DNA of 64,000 bases. Origin: DATMRF01 sp035566435 (GTDB lineage: Bacteria > Verrucomicrobiota > Verrucomicrobiia > Limisphaerales > UBA8199). Location: the NCBI GenBank assembly GCA_035566435.1, contig DATMRF010000108.1, positions 1 to 64,000 of the forward strand, written 5' to 3'. Shown here in pieces: positions 18,633 to 28,246 of this stretch. The notes beneath the pieces are model-generated. The model did no database searches, was not told where the DNA came from, and saw nothing but the letters and a program-made list of their open reading frames with translations. The position numbers and the translations under genes are program-made. Every line of letters starts with the position of its first letter. Within the stretch, counting starts at the first letter, position 1.

Positions 18633-20081
18633 TCAGGTGCCGATTGCCTTCCGATAAACTTCCAAGTATTCAGCAGCGATACGGCGCCAGGAAAAATCAG
18701 TCGCCAACCCGTTGAGCCGAAACCGATGAAACAAATCCGGTTCCCGGTAGAGGGCTTGGGCTTTCTGAATGCCTTTCACGAGCGCCCGGCTGGAGTATTC
18801 GTGAAATTTAATGCCGTTGGCGTGTGCGGCGTCTTCCCGGATATCTATGACGGTATCGTCGAGTCCGCCGGTGGCGCGAACGATCGGAACGGTCGCGTAG
18901 CGCAGGCTGTACATCTGGTTGAGCCCGCACGGCTCGAACCGTGAGGGCATCAGGTAAAAGTCACAGCCGGCTTCGATGCGGTGGGACAATCCCTCGTCGA
19001 ACCCAATCCGCACCGCAGCGCGCGCCGGGAACCGGCGCGCCAGTTCCTGGAACCCGCTCTGAAAGACCGGCGCGCCGCCACCGATCTGGACGAATTGAAT
19101 ATTGGCGTTGAGCATTTCTTCGAGCGCGCCGAGCAGGATATCGACGCCTTTTTGCTCGACCATGCGGCCGATGTTGCCGAAGAGCGGAATGCACGGATCG
19201 GCAGGCAAGTCAAACTCGTGCTGCAGTTTGAGCTTGTCAGCTTCCTTCCCGGTGAGGTCGTTGGAGCTATAGGGATGGCCGATATAGGGATCGGTCAGTG
19301 GATTCCATTCGTCATGATCAACGCCGTTCAGAATTCCGGACAGGGAGGCTTGCCGGCGGCGCAGCAAGCCATCCAGGCCGCATCCGAATTCCTCGGTGAG
19401 AATTTCCCGCCCATATCGCGGGCTGACAGTGGTGACGACATCGGCGTAAGCGATGCCGGCTTTCAGCGAGTTGAGCTGGCCGTAAAACTCGACCCCGTCG
19501 GGGACAAAGTAATTCCAGGGCAAATTGGTGAGCGCGTACCGTGAGGCCGAAAACAGACCCTGGTATGCCAGGTTATGAATCGTCATGCAGGTGCGCGGAA
19601 CATTTTCGTACCCTCCGATTTTGCGCTCATGATGGAGGAACAGCGCGGCCAGGCCGGTCTGCCAGTCGTTCAGGTGCAACAATTCCGGTTTCCATGGCAG
19701 ATGGAGCGACAGGTGGCTGGCGGCTTTTGAGAAAAAGATAAAACGCTCCGCGTTGTCCGGGTAATCGAAGCCCTCCGTTTGATAAAGGCCGGCACGCTGG
19801 AAAAATCCCGGCGCATCCACAAAATAAACGGTCAGCCCCGGCGCCGCCTCGAGCGCCCAAACCTCGCCCCGGGCGCGTCCTACCCCAAGCGGAACGTCCA
19901 GCGGCAGGTCGAGCAGCTTCATCTGCGGGAACCGCTCGCGTATTCCCCGGTAAAGCGGCGTGACGATTCCCGCCTGGTGCCCCTCCCGGGCCAGTTCCCG
20001 CGCGAGCGCGCCGGTCATGTCGGCCAATCCGCCGGTTTTCGAATAGGGATGAACTTCGCTGCTCGCCAGGAGGATTCTCAT
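18633..20081 (-). CDS. glgA: glycogen synthase (ADP-glucose type, GT5)
   Basis: 482 residues, normal for GlgA. It adds glucose from ADP-glucose to alpha-1,4-glucan. The N-terminal ADP-glucose-binding motif SKTGGLADMTGAL (about 14-26) and the C-terminal PSRFEPCGLNQMYSLRYA with the catalytic Glu are intact, as is the TGGLDDTV loop. It is convergent with the response regulator gene and lies 45 bp downstream of serS on the same strand. Confidence 0.97.
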   Translation of the reverse strand: MRILLASSEVHPYSKTGGLADMTGALARELAREGHQAGIVTPLYRGIRERFPQMKLLDLPLDVPLGVGRARGEVWALEAAPGLTVYFVDAPGFFQRAGLYQTEGFDYPDNAERFIFFSKAASHLSLHLPWKPELLHLNDWQTGLAALFLHHERKIGGYENVPRTCMTIHNLAYQGLFSASRYALTNLPWNYFVPDGVEFYGQLNSLKAGIAYADVVTTVSPRYGREILTEEFGCGLDGLLRRRQASLSGILNGVDHDEWNPLTDPYIGHPYSSNDLTGKEADKLKLQHEFDLPADPCIPLFGNIGRMVEQKGVDILLGALEEMLNANIQFVQIGGGAPVFQSGFQELARRFPARAAVRIGFDEGLSHRIEAGCDFYLMPSRFEPCGLNQMYSLRYATVPIVRATGGLDDTVIDIREDAAHANGIKFHEYSSRALVKGIQKAQALYREPDLFHRFRLNGLATDFSWRRIAAEYLEVYRKAIGT

Positions 20082-20126
20082 GTGCAGCTTATTTCGCTAC
20101 CGCATGCCGCCGCGAGCAGTTCATTC

Positions 20127-21428
20127 TCATCCTGTGATCCATTCAGCTTTAAGATAGGGTTGCAGCACGGCCGGCACGGCGAGGCTGCCGTCCGCCTGCT
20201 GATAGGTCTCGACCAGCGCGACGAAGAGCCGCGCCAGCGCGGTCCCGCTCCCGTTCAACAGATGGGGCAACCGATTCTCACCGGTTCCGGCTTTGAACCG
20301 CAAATTCATCCGGCGGGCCTGGAAATCTTCGCAATTCGACACGCTTGAGACTTCCAGGTAACTCCCCTGCCCTGGTGCCCAGACCTCGATGTCATATGTC
20401 TTGGCGCCGGCAAAGCCCATGTCGCCGGTACAGAGCAGCACGACCCGGTAATGCAACCCGAGCAACTGGAGCACGTGCTCAGCGTCTGCCAGCATTTTTT
20501 CCTGCTCGTCGTAACTACTCTCGGGTTTGACGATCCTGATTAACTCCACCTTGTCGAACTGGTGTACCCGGATCAGCCCACGGGTCCCCACGCCGGCCGC
20601 GCCCGCCTCGCCACGGAAGCACGGCGTGTAGGCGCAGTAATAAATCGGGAGTTGCCCTTCGGCGAGGAGCTCCTCGCGGTGAATGTTCGCCACCGGTGTC
20701 TCGGCGGTCGGAATCAAGTACAGTTTCCCCAGGGTCTTGGTGTCCAGGCCTTCCTGGACGGCGTAATACTGGTCAGCGAATTTGGGGAATTGGCCGACCC
20801 CTTCCAGGCACTGAGGCCCAACCATGAAAGGCGGCGAGACTTCCGTATAGCCGTGTTCCCCCGTATGCAAATCAAGCATGAATTGGATGAGAGCCCTCTC
20901 CAGCTTCGAGCCCCAGTTGGTATAGAGAACAAACCCACTTCCAGAAAGCTTAGCGGCACGGGTGAAATCGATTAGCTTGAGGCTCTCACAAAGCTCGACG
21001 TGCGATTTGGGTTTAAATGAAAACGTTGGCTTCTCGCCGTGAACGCGAAGGACTGGATTATCCGCCGACGTTTTCCCGAGCGGCACAGATTCGTGCGGGA
21101 GGTTCGACAGGCTCAGCATCACCTGGTCACGGGCCGCCTCGACTTCCGCCGCCTGTTTGTCGAGCTGCGATATTTTGTCGCCCAGCTCACGGGTCTCCGT
21201 TTTCTTCGCCTCGGCCTCCTGGGCTTTTTTCTGACCCATCAGGGCACCGATTTCTTTAGAGGCGCGATTTCGCTGGGCCTTGAGGGCCTCAACCTCGGTG
21301 AGCAACTTGCGCCGCTGCTCATCCAGCCTAAGCACTTCGTCAATGCGGGACTCCTCCCCTGCCCCTCGGGTCGCGAGCCGCTGGCGTACAAAGTCCGGCC
21401 GCTCGCGAATCAGTTTGATGTCCAGCAT
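20127..21428 (-). CDS. serS: seryl-tRNA synthetase
   Basis: 433 residues. The N-terminal coiled-coil arm (about 30-105, rich in Glu/Lys/Gln) recognises tRNA-Ser. The class II catalytic core contains motif 2 (FRGEAGAAGVGTRGLIRVHQF) and motif 3 near the C-terminus (NGSGTALARLFVALVE). The MLDIKLIRE start is canonical. It is upstream of glgA on the same strand, possibly cotranscribed. Confidence 0.97.
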   Translation of the reverse strand: MLDIKLIRERPDFVRQRLATRGAGEESRIDEVLRLDEQRRKLLTEVEALKAQRNRASKEIGALMGQKKAQEAEAKKTETRELGDKISQLDKQAAEVEAARDQVMLSLSNLPHESVPLGKTSADNPVLRVHGEKPTFSFKPKSHVELCESLKLIDFTRAAKLSGSGFVLYTNWGSKLERALIQFMLDLHTGEHGYTEVSPPFMVGPQCLEGVGQFPKFADQYYAVQEGLDTKTLGKLYLIPTAETPVANIHREELLAEGQLPIYYCAYTPCFRGEAGAAGVGTRGLIRVHQFDKVELIRIVKPESSYDEQEKMLADAEHVLQLLGLHYRVVLLCTGDMGFAGAKTYDIEVWAPGQGSYLEVSSVSNCEDFQARRMNLRFKAGTGENRLPHLLNGSGTALARLFVALVETYQQADGSLAVPAVLQPYLKAEWITG

Positions 21429-21529
21429 CGGCGCATTATAGGTGCGAGAGACTTGAGTTCAAGGATTTGCGGAAATCCCGGTTGTCGTTTGGTAAAGGAG
21501 TTCCATATCATCCTCCTAATTACTCACTG

Positions 21530-22015
21530 ATGAATGCTACAACCGCTGTTCTCGGCCACGTCGCTTCGCTTCACCTCCATCCCGACGAGAGTGGCTCTCC
21601 TTTGGCGAGCGTGGAGACGGTCGAATTGGTCCGGGACAAAGGGATCCAAGGCGATGTGCGCTACTTTGGCCGGCCGGGCAAAGGCCCAGCGGAGCCTTTT
21701 CGGCGGCAGGTCAGCCTCATCGAACGCGAACAGATTGCTGAGCACGCCGCTGCCCTTGGCTTAACTTCGATTCCGCCCGGGGCCGTCCGTTCAAACATTG
21801 AGACCACCGGACTAAGCCTCGTCTCCCTGGTGGGCCGCGAGCTCGAGATCGGCGAAGCCCTCCTGTTTTTGTATGCCCCGCGCGATCCATGTGCCAAAAT
21901 GGACGCGATATGCCAGGGGTTACGCGAATGGATGATGCACAGCCGCCAGGGTGTCCTTGCCCAGGTCCGGCGCTCTGGCAGAATCCGCGTGGGTGATCCC
22001 ATCCGCCCAATCTAA
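21530..22015 (+). CDS. MOSC-domain protein
   Basis: 161 residues. A single MOSC domain (molybdenum cofactor sulfurase C-terminal-like) with the conserved Cys in RDPCAKMD, and beta-rich blocks matching the family (KGIQGDVRYFG; RRQVSLIERE). Such stand-alone domains bind sulfur-carrier or molybdenum cofactor-like ligands; the substrate here is unknown. The ATG at 21530 is chosen over the upstream start at 21467, since the extra residues are not family-like. It is followed by a paired family B palindrome before aroB. Confidence 0.85.
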   Translation: MNATTAVLGHVASLHLHPDESGSPLASVETVELVRDKGIQGDVRYFGRPGKGPAEPFRRQVSLIEREQIAEHAAALGLTSIPPGAVRSNIETTGLSLVSLVGRELEIGEALLFLYAPRDPCAKMDAICQGLREWMMHSRQGVLAQVRRSGRIRVGDPIRPI

Positions 22016-22040
22016 CCGAGACCAGGCGCTTGAACTAAAG

Positions 22041-22116
22041 GGGGCGGGGACGGCCATGTCCCCGACGGCGGCGGCAGTGGGAAGCGGTGCATCGGGGACG
22101 TGGCCGTCCTCGCCCC
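22041..22116. repeat. paired inverted palindromes, family B
   Basis: One unit at 22041-22064 (GGGGCGGGGACGGCCATGTC and onward) faces its near reverse complement at 22093-22116, with 28 bp between. The layout is the same as at 1601-1677 and 30537-30608. It lies between the MOSC gene and aroB and could terminate the former. Confidence 0.85.
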
Positions 22117-22169
22117 TCTTCCCTCGTGTTTTCTTGAACTGGGCCTGAACCCACCCTTAAGCTCAGGCC

Positions 22170-23252
22170 GTGCGCATCGTCGAAGTACCACTCGGGCAAC
22201 GCAGCTACCAAATCAAAATCGGGAACGGCCTCCTGCCCGGCTTGAGCCGGGAATGCACGCGACTTGAACTCAAGGGCCGGTGCGCGATCATTTCCGACCG
22301 CCACGTGGCGCCCCGTTACGCTGACAAAGTTAAAACCACCCTCCTGCGGGCCGGAATTGAACCTTTGCTGCTCACCGTGCCGTCCGGGGAAACCGCAAAG
22401 AGCCTCGAGACGGTGCGCGTCTGTTACGACCAACTGGCGGCTCACCGCCTCGAACGCAAATCCTTCATTGTCGCGCTGGGCGGCGGCGTCGTAGGCGACC
22501 TGGCTGGCTTCGTTGCCGCTACTTATCTGCGCGGGATTCCGTTCGTGCAGGTCCCAACCACGTTGCTCGCGCAAGTGGACAGCTCGGTTGGCGGGAAGGT
22601 GGGGGTGAACCTGAAAGCTGGCAAGAACCTGGTCGGAGCCTTTCATCAGCCACGCCTGGTGCTGTGTGATCTGGATACGTTATCGACTCTGCCGCCCCGG
22701 GAGTTTCGCGCCGGTCTGGCTGAAGTGATCAAATACGGGATCATTTTCGATGCGGCGCTGTTCGCGCGGCTGGAACGGGACTTGCCGAAGCTGCTGGCAC
22801 GTGAACCCAAAACCCTGGGGGCGGTTGTCGCCCGCTGCTGTGAGATCAAAGCCGAGGTCGTCGGACAGGATGAAACCGAGAGTGGCTTGCGCGCGATTCT
22901 GAACTTTGGGCACACCGTCGGCCACGCCCTCGAGGCCATTTCGCAATATGGTAGGTTCCTTCACGGAGAGGCAATTTCTATCGGTCAGGTAGCCGCGGCG
23001 CGACTTTCCTCGCAGGTGCTCGGCCTGCCGGAAAGTGACGTCGGGCGGATCACGCTCTTATTTCAACGCGCTGGCTTGCCGACTCAGTTGGAAGTGAACG
23101 CCTCGCAACGAGTAAGACTTATCGCGGCCATGACGCTTGACAAAAAAGTCAGCCGCGGAGAGGTAAAATTCGTGCTGACGAAAAGAATTGGCCGGGTCGA
23201 TTACGGCCAGAAGGTCCCTGCGGCCCTCTTTGGAAAGCTCTTCGACTCTTAA
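22170..23252 (+). CDS. aroB: 3-dehydroquinate synthase
   Basis: 360 residues. The second step of the shikimate pathway (DAHP to 3-dehydroquinate, NAD- and metal-dependent). The signature GGGVVGDLAGFVAATYLRG and the following VPTTLLAQVDSSVGGKVGVN are present, with the metal-binding E and H in AEVIKYG and NFGHTVGHALE. It starts at a GTG (22170) giving MRIVEVPLG. The next gene begins 22 bp after the stop codon, across a 7-nt repeat array. Confidence 0.97.
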   Translation: MRIVEVPLGQRSYQIKIGNGLLPGLSRECTRLELKGRCAIISDRHVAPRYADKVKTTLLRAGIEPLLLTVPSGETAKSLETVRVCYDQLAAHRLERKSFIVALGGGVVGDLAGFVAATYLRGIPFVQVPTTLLAQVDSSVGGKVGVNLKAGKNLVGAFHQPRLVLCDLDTLSTLPPREFRAGLAEVIKYGIIFDAALFARLERDLPKLLAREPKTLGAVVARCCEIKAEVVGQDETESGLRAILNFGHTVGHALEAISQYGRFLHGEAISIGQVAAARLSSQVLGLPESDVGRITLLFQRAGLPTQLEVNASQRVRLIAAMTLDKKVSRGEVKFVLTKRIGRVDYGQKVPAALFGKLFDS

Positions 23253-23275
23253 CCCTCAATCCTTAACGACTGAAT
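23241..23275 (+). repeat. heptanucleotide array spanning aroB stop and next start
   Basis: TTCGACT, CTTAACC, CTCAATC, CTTAACG and ACTGAAT: five degenerate units with a 7-nt period. It contains the aroB stop codon (23250-23252) and runs into the ATG at 23274, so it occupies the whole gap, including where a ribosome-binding site would be. Confidence 0.65.
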
Positions 23276-23903
23276 GGCCGCCGTCAGCGAAACAATTGTT
23301 CGCGAGTACTTTGAGCTGCACGAATTCCTGGTGCGGCAGCATCGAAAATATGTCGCTCCGACCAGGCACGAGACGGACGACGACATCGATTTCTTCGTCC
23401 TGAACCCCCACCCCCGACTGCCTGCCGCCGCGCTGCCGTTCGTGCTGTCTTCAGCGGATTTAGCCGGCATTCAGCGTGCGATCGTCGTGGTTAAGGGCTG
23501 GCATACGGAAACCTTCAGCCAGGCGCGACTCGCCAGCGCGCCGAAGATTTTTCGTTTCGTCGAGCCGCGGGTGTTTCAACAAGCCCTCCGCGCGTTCGCG
23601 ACGGACGGCGCGCCGCTCAAAATCCTGGTCGTGCCGGCGCTGCCAGAGAACGCTCAGGCCCGTGACCAAAGCGTGGCGCTGCTCCGCTCCAAAGGAATCG
23701 ATGCAGTGCTCCCGTTCCACACCATGCTGGCGGACTTGATCCGCAACACCGAAGCCAATCGTAATTACCAAAAGTCCGATCTCCTGCAGATCATCCGCAT
23801 CTTCAAGAACTACGACTTCTTTAAGGAACCCCAACTCGAACTGTTCAAAGCGGTGAAGCGCAGAACTCGCGCCAACAAAACAGCCGACAAGCTCTCGTCT
23901 TGA
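23274..23903 (+). CDS. hypothetical protein
   Basis: 209 residues, no signal peptide, not recognised. The sequence is mixed alpha/beta, with an acidic patch TDDDIDFFVLNPHPR near residue 35 and a Lys-rich C-terminal end. It is probably cotranscribed with aroB (22-bp gap). The regular hydrophobic pattern and full-length frame support a real cytosolic protein. I cannot assign a family. Confidence 0.7.
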   Translation: MAAVSETIVREYFELHEFLVRQHRKYVAPTRHETDDDIDFFVLNPHPRLPAAALPFVLSSADLAGIQRAIVVVKGWHTETFSQARLASAPKIFRFVEPRVFQQALRAFATDGAPLKILVVPALPENAQARDQSVALLRSKGIDAVLPFHTMLADLIRNTEANRNYQKSDLLQIIRIFKNYDFFKEPQLELFKAVKRRTRANKTADKLSS

Positions 23904-23923
23904 ATTTACGATTTCCCGCGGAA

Positions 23924-24685
23924 TTAGCAGCCCTGAGCCTGGTTGGCTTGCCAGATCAGCCGCAGGCCTTCGAGCGTCAGCAGGGGATTTACTGAAGTAA
24001 TTTCTGGAAGTTTCGCAGCGATCAATTCGCCGTAGCCGCCGGTCGCGACCACCGGAAGACGGCGCGTGTTTAGTTCCCGTTTCAACTCCTGGATGAGTTC
24101 ACGAACCAGGCCGCGATAGCCGTGGACCGCGCCGACCAGCATTGCCTGCTCGGTGCTCCTGCCCAGCGCACTCTTGATTTCGCGGATTTTGATTCGCGGC
24201 AGCAAGGCCGTCTTCTCGTGCAAATAATCCGTCATGACCGCCAGGCCAGGTGCAATGATCCCCCCAACATAGTTGCCGTTCCGATTGACAACGTCGAATG
24301 TGACCGCCGTCCCGAAATCGACTACGACCACTGGCGCGCCGAAGTGGTGGCGCGCGGCCGCCGCGTTGGCGAGTCGGTCCGGACCGATAGTATCGGGCCG
24401 TGGATAATCGATGCCGACGCCGCGCAAAGTTTTTGGCGTCAATTCCAGGCAAGCGAGTTTCCAACGGCGTTTGACGGCGCGGCGGACGAGAGGCGTGGCT
24501 CGCGGCACAACGCTGCAGACCGCCGCCCCGTCCACACGCGCGCTGGCGGCAAATCTGCCGAGGCGGTGCTCCGCCATGCCGCTGAACCACTCCGCGGTGG
24601 GGATGTTTGCCTGCTTCACCACACGCTCGCCTCTGGTCAACCCGAGATGCGTGTGCGTGTTGCCAATGTCAAAGAGGAGGAGCAT
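23924..24685 (-). CDS. coaX: type III pantothenate kinase
   Basis: About 253 residues. The first step of coenzyme A synthesis. Motifs of the ASKHA-fold CoaX family: DIGNTHTHLG (P-loop region, residues 5-14), PRPDTIGPDRLANA with the substrate-binding GPDR, VVVDFGTAVTFDVV and GGIIAPGL. The ATG at 24685 gives the canonical N-terminus; the longer frame to 24769 crosses an octamer repeat. It is the last gene of a minus-strand run nadC, birA, coaX. Confidence 0.95.
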   Translation of the reverse strand: MLLLFDIGNTHTHLGLTRGERVVKQANIPTAEWFSGMAEHRLGRFAASARVDGAAVCSVVPRATPLVRRAVKRRWKLACLELTPKTLRGVGIDYPRPDTIGPDRLANAAAARHHFGAPVVVVDFGTAVTFDVVNRNGNYVGGIIAPGLAVMTDYLHEKTALLPRIKIREIKSALGRSTEQAMLVGAVHGYRGLVRELIQELKRELNTRRLPVVATGGYGELIAAKLPEITSVNPLLTLEGLRLIWQANQAQGC

Positions 24686-24792
24686 TAGGGAATTGGAGTG
24701 AAGGAGTGATGGGGAAACGCGCTCCAGAGCGAACCGTGCTGCGAGCGCCCAAAGCCAAGGCTCCAGCACTCCAATACTCCGGCACTCCGTTC
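24685..24792. repeat. octanucleotide arrays in inverted orientation
   Basis: Left part: ATTGGAGT, GAAGGAGT and GATGGGGA (24693-24716). Right part: CTCCAGCA, CTCCAATA, CTCCGGCA and CTCCGTTC (24761-24792). The right units are reverse complements of the left type, so the coaX-birA gap is flanked by inverted 8-nt arrays. The right array runs to the birA stop. The same CTCCATCA-type unit occurs at 32120-32175 and 42604-42635. Confidence 0.75.
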
Positions 24793-25771
24793 ATTTCTCA
24801 AGCGTCACATCCCCTCCGACCACCCGTTCGAGATGGCCGTGCTCAGTGCGCAGCAGCAGCGCGCCGTCCTCGCCCAGGGATTCCGCCCGGCCCCGGACCT
24901 GGCGGTCGCCCGTGCGGATGGCCACCTCGCGGCCAATGGTCGTGCAGTGCGCTTCCCATTCGTCGGCGACCGCGGGAAAACTGCCTCCCGCTACGCGCGC
25001 ATAGTCCGCATCCAGTTCCCGGAGGATTTCCACGGCGAGTTCCGCCCGGGAAAGAGACCTGCCAAGTTCGACCTTCAGCGAGGTAGCCGCGTTGCGCAGT
25101 TCGGATGGAAAATCCCCCGCATTCAAATTCACGTCCACGCCGATCCCGAGAATAACGTATTTCACGCGATCGAGTTCCGCGCTCAGTTCGGTGAGAATGC
25201 CCGACACCTTTTTGCCGGAGAGGAGTAAATCGTTGGGCCATTTGATCTCGGGTTTCAGACCCGTTTGAGATTCAATTGCGCGCCGAAGGGCAGTTGCTGA
25301 GGCGACGGTCAGCTGCGTAATCGCCTGCGGTGCCAATTCGGGCCGGAGCAGCACCGAAAACCAGAGACCTTTGCCGCCGGGCGACATCCATTTTCGTCCC
25401 AGCCGTCCACGTCCGCGGGTTTGCAATTCGGCGAAGACCACGATTCCCTCTTTAACTCCGTCGTGGGCGAGTTTCTCGATCACATCATTGGTGGAGGTCG
25501 TGGACTCAAAAACGCGGATGTCGCGCCCGATAACCTTGGTTTCGCCCAGGCGGGAGAGCAAATCATCGGCGTGCAACACGTCCGGAGCGCTGAGAAAGCG
25601 GTAGCCCAGGTGCGGACTGGCTTCGATCTCGTAACCGAGCGAGCGCAGCTCGTCGATTCGCGCCCATACGGCGGCGCGGCTGACGCCGAGCCTTTGCGAC
25701 AATTCGGCCCCCGAAACGGAGCCGCCACCCGCCCCGCGGAGCGCGGTCAGAATTTGGGCGTCGAGGCTCAT
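24791..25771 (-). CDS. birA: biotin-[acetyl-CoA-carboxylase] ligase with N-terminal HTH
   Basis: 326 residues. Attaches biotin to the carboxylase carrier protein. The N-terminal winged HTH (residues about 5-60, AELSQRLGVSRAAVWARI) suggests it also represses biotin genes. The ligase domain has ELQTRGRGRLGRKWMSPGGKG with the biotinyl-AMP loop and IKWPNDLLLSGKKVSGIL. Its ATG overlaps the nadC stop by 4 bp, so the two are translationally coupled. Confidence 0.96.
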   Translation of the reverse strand: MSLDAQILTALRGAGGGSVSGAELSQRLGVSRAAVWARIDELRSLGYEIEASPHLGYRFLSAPDVLHADDLLSRLGETKVIGRDIRVFESTTSTNDVIEKLAHDGVKEGIVVFAELQTRGRGRLGRKWMSPGGKGLWFSVLLRPELAPQAITQLTVASATALRRAIESQTGLKPEIKWPNDLLLSGKKVSGILTELSAELDRVKYVILGIGVDVNLNAGDFPSELRNAATSLKVELGRSLSRAELAVEILRELDADYARVAGGSFPAVADEWEAHCTTIGREVAIRTGDRQVRGRAESLGEDGALLLRTEHGHLERVVGGDVTLEK

Positions 25772-26631
25772 GGTTCAAAATCCAACCCGACATCCACTGC
25801 CCGGGCCGAATGGGTCAGAGCTCCGACCGAGATAAAATCCACGCCCGCCTCGGCGATAGCCCGAACGCTTTCCAGGGTCACCCCGCCGCTCGCTTCTGTG
25901 CGGGCTCGGCCATTGCATGCTTTGACCGCGAGCCGCAACTCTGCCGGGTTCATATTGTCGAGTAGAATCAGTTCGGCGCCTGCCGCCAGTGCCTGCTCGA
26001 CCTGGTCGAGGGTGTCCGTTTCCACTTCGATCTTCAACTCCGGATAACGTGTCCGCGCGCGCTTGATCGCCGCCGCAATCGGGTTCGGTGGCTCGTCTTT
26101 CAGCGCGGCAAGGTGGTTGTCCTTAATCAACACCATGTCGTACAAGCCGAAGCGATGGTTTGCCGCGCCCCCGCAGGCGACGGCGTATTTTTCCAACCGC
26201 CGCCAGCCCGGGGTGGTTTTGCGGGTGTCCAGGATTTGCGCCTGAGTCCCGTTCACCGCCTCGACAAACCGAGCGGCCAGAGTAGCAACCCCCGAGAGCC
26301 TTTGCACGAAATTGAGCGCGACGCGCTCGGCGCTGAGCAGCGAGCGGGCCGCTCCCTCAACCCGCAACAGCGTGCCACCCGGCGCGACTCGTTGGCCGTC
26401 CTGGACCTCGCGATGAACGGTCACGTCCTTGCCCACCTCGCTAAAGACGGTTTCGGAAAGCGCCAGCCCCGCGACCACCAGCGGCTCGCGCGCCCGCATC
26501 CGGGCAGAAGCGCGGGCCTGCTCCGGCACGGTTGCCAGCGTGGTCACGTCTCCGCTGCCGATGTCCTCAGCCAGCGCCTGCCGGACCAGTGGACGAATCT
26601 CTTCATCCCTCAAAGGTTCCACGCCGCACAA
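25768..26631 (-). CDS. nadC: nicotinate-nucleotide pyrophosphorylase (carboxylating)
   Basis: About 287 residues. Converts quinolinate and PRPP to nicotinate mononucleotide in de novo NAD synthesis. Typical blocks: ALAEDIGSGDVTT, NFVQRLSGVATLA, DTRKTTPGWRRLEKYAV and LLDNMNPAELR. The first possible start is a TTG at 26631; a GTG at 26622 (giving MEPLRDEEIR) is equally plausible. It overlaps birA by 4 bp and is the first gene of the nadC-birA-coaX run. The 122-bp gap to the divergent oxidoreductase holds the promoters. Confidence 0.95.
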   Translation of the reverse strand: MCGVEPLRDEEIRPLVRQALAEDIGSGDVTTLATVPEQARASARMRAREPLVVAGLALSETVFSEVGKDVTVHREVQDGQRVAPGGTLLRVEGAARSLLSAERVALNFVQRLSGVATLAARFVEAVNGTQAQILDTRKTTPGWRRLEKYAVACGGAANHRFGLYDMVLIKDNHLAALKDEPPNPIAAAIKRARTRYPELKIEVETDTLDQVEQALAAGAELILLDNMNPAELRLAVKACNGRARTEASGGVTLESVRAIAEAGVDFISVGALTHSARAVDVGLDFEP

Positions 26632-26753
26632 AATGGACCATGCGGTCGAAAAGCAAAGCCGATTTGCCGCGCCGGCTCTCGAATTTTGGCGATTGGCTAT
26701 TAACCATCAATTTCTCCTTGTGCGCCGGTGCCCAACCGCGTAGGAATCACTGC

Positions 26754-28199
26754 ATGATAACGCCTGCCCTCTCCCGGACGACTGCGATATCCCGCCGCCA
26801 ATTTATCTATTACTCGGCGTTAGCCGCCAGCGCCACTGCCCTGACCGGCTACGCTCGACCCCAGCCGCGGCCGGTCTCGCCGAACGAAAAGCTAAATATC
26901 GGCGTGGTCGGCTGCGGTGGCAAAGGCAGCAGCGACCTCCGCTTCTGCGCCGGCGAAAACATCGTCGCGCTGTGCGACGTCAGCGACTCGGCCACCGCAC
27001 GGGCGCGGGAGAGTTTCCCAAACGCCAAGGTTTACACAGATTACCGTCAGATGCTTGAGAAGGAGAAATCCCTGGACGCGGTCGATATCGCGACGCCGGA
27101 CCACATGCACGCCGCTATCGCAGCCACGGCCATCAAGTTGGGCAAGCATGTTTATTGTCAGAAGCCGCTGACCCACGATGTGTATGAGGCGCGGATGCTG
27201 CGCGACCTCGCGAGGGAGTACAAAGTCGCGACCCAGATGGGCAACCAGGGCAGCGCTTCGGACGGTTTGCGCCGGGCAGTGGAGGTGGTCCAAGCCGGCC
27301 TGATTGGGTCGGTGCGGCAGGCTCACGTGTGGACTAACCGACCCATTTGGCCGCAGGGCCTGGACCGGCCGCCAGGCTCGGACCCGATTCCTGCGGGGCT
27401 GGACTGGGACCTGTGGCTCGGCACCGCCCCGTCGCGTCCGTTTAAAGCGACGTGGCCGGACGCCCCCGCGAGCGGCGAACGCCGCCGGCAACGAGGCGTG
27501 TATCAGCCATTCGCCTGGCGCGGCTGGCAGGATTTCGGGACGGGCGCGCTCGGCGATATGGCTTGCCACACTGTGAACTGGCCTTTCCGGGCTCTCAGCC
27601 TCGGCTATCCGACCGAAATTGAGGCCTCTTCCTCCGGCATGAACAAGGAAATGTACCCCAAGAGTTCGCAAATCCGATTTGAATTCCCTGCCCGCGAAGG
27701 TCAGCCGCCGGTGACTCTGCAATGGTACGATGGGGGGAATAGGCCGTCAAAGGAGGTCACCGCCGATATCGTCGCGCTGCAGGATGAGGTTTCGGGCAGC
27801 GGCTGCCTACTCGTTGGCGACAAGGGGCAGATGTATTCCGGTGACGATGGCGACCAGGACCTCCGGTTTTTCGTAAAGCTCAAGGATGAGAAGGAGCTCC
27901 GGCGCGGGCTGGACCACGATGCGGTGAAAGCCATCGCGGAAACCCTGCCGCGCAATGCCTTCCAAGGCTCACCGGATCAGCGACAACATCTCGAATGGAT
28001 TGCCGCCTGCAAGGGCGGAAAACCAGGTTACTCGAATTTCGACATCGCCGCGTATCTGACGGAAATTATTTTGCTGGGCTGCGTCGCACTGCGCGCGGGC
28101 AAGAAACTCGAATGGGATGGTCCAAAGATGCGCGCCAAGAACGCCCCGGAAGCCGAACATTTTGTCAAACGTCACTACCGGAAGGGCTGGTCCCTTTGA
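26754..28199 (+). CDS. Tat-exported Gfo/Idh/MocA-family oxidoreductase (copy 1)
   Basis: About 481 residues. The N-terminal twin-arginine motif SRRQFIYYSALAAS predicts export of the folded, cofactor-loaded enzyme. The NAD-binding GVVGCGGKGS (about 50-59) and the family's (E/Q)KP motif, here QKPLTHDVYEA, are present. Tryptophan-rich segments (WTNRPIWPQG, WDLWLG) are typical of the subgroup seen in Verrucomicrobia and Planctomycetes. The substrate is probably a sugar or cyclitol. The upstream frame to 26532 is antisense to nadC; the ATG at 26754 is chosen. The next gene is a close paralogue. Confidence 0.93.
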   Translation: MITPALSRTTAISRRQFIYYSALAASATALTGYARPQPRPVSPNEKLNIGVVGCGGKGSSDLRFCAGENIVALCDVSDSATARARESFPNAKVYTDYRQMLEKEKSLDAVDIATPDHMHAAIAATAIKLGKHVYCQKPLTHDVYEARMLRDLAREYKVATQMGNQGSASDGLRRAVEVVQAGLIGSVRQAHVWTNRPIWPQGLDRPPGSDPIPAGLDWDLWLGTAPSRPFKATWPDAPASGERRRQRGVYQPFAWRGWQDFGTGALGDMACHTVNWPFRALSLGYPTEIEASSSGMNKEMYPKSSQIRFEFPAREGQPPVTLQWYDGGNRPSKEVTADIVALQDEVSGSGCLLVGDKGQMYSGDDGDQDLRFFVKLKDEKELRRGLDHDAVKAIAETLPRNAFQGSPDQRQHLEWIAACKGGKPGYSNFDIAAYLTEIILLGCVALRAGKKLEWDGPKMRAKNAPEAEHFVKRHYRKGWSL

Positions 28200-28246
28200 A
28201 CAGATTCCACCGTGCGCGTCTCTAACTGTGTATAGGAAGATCGCTT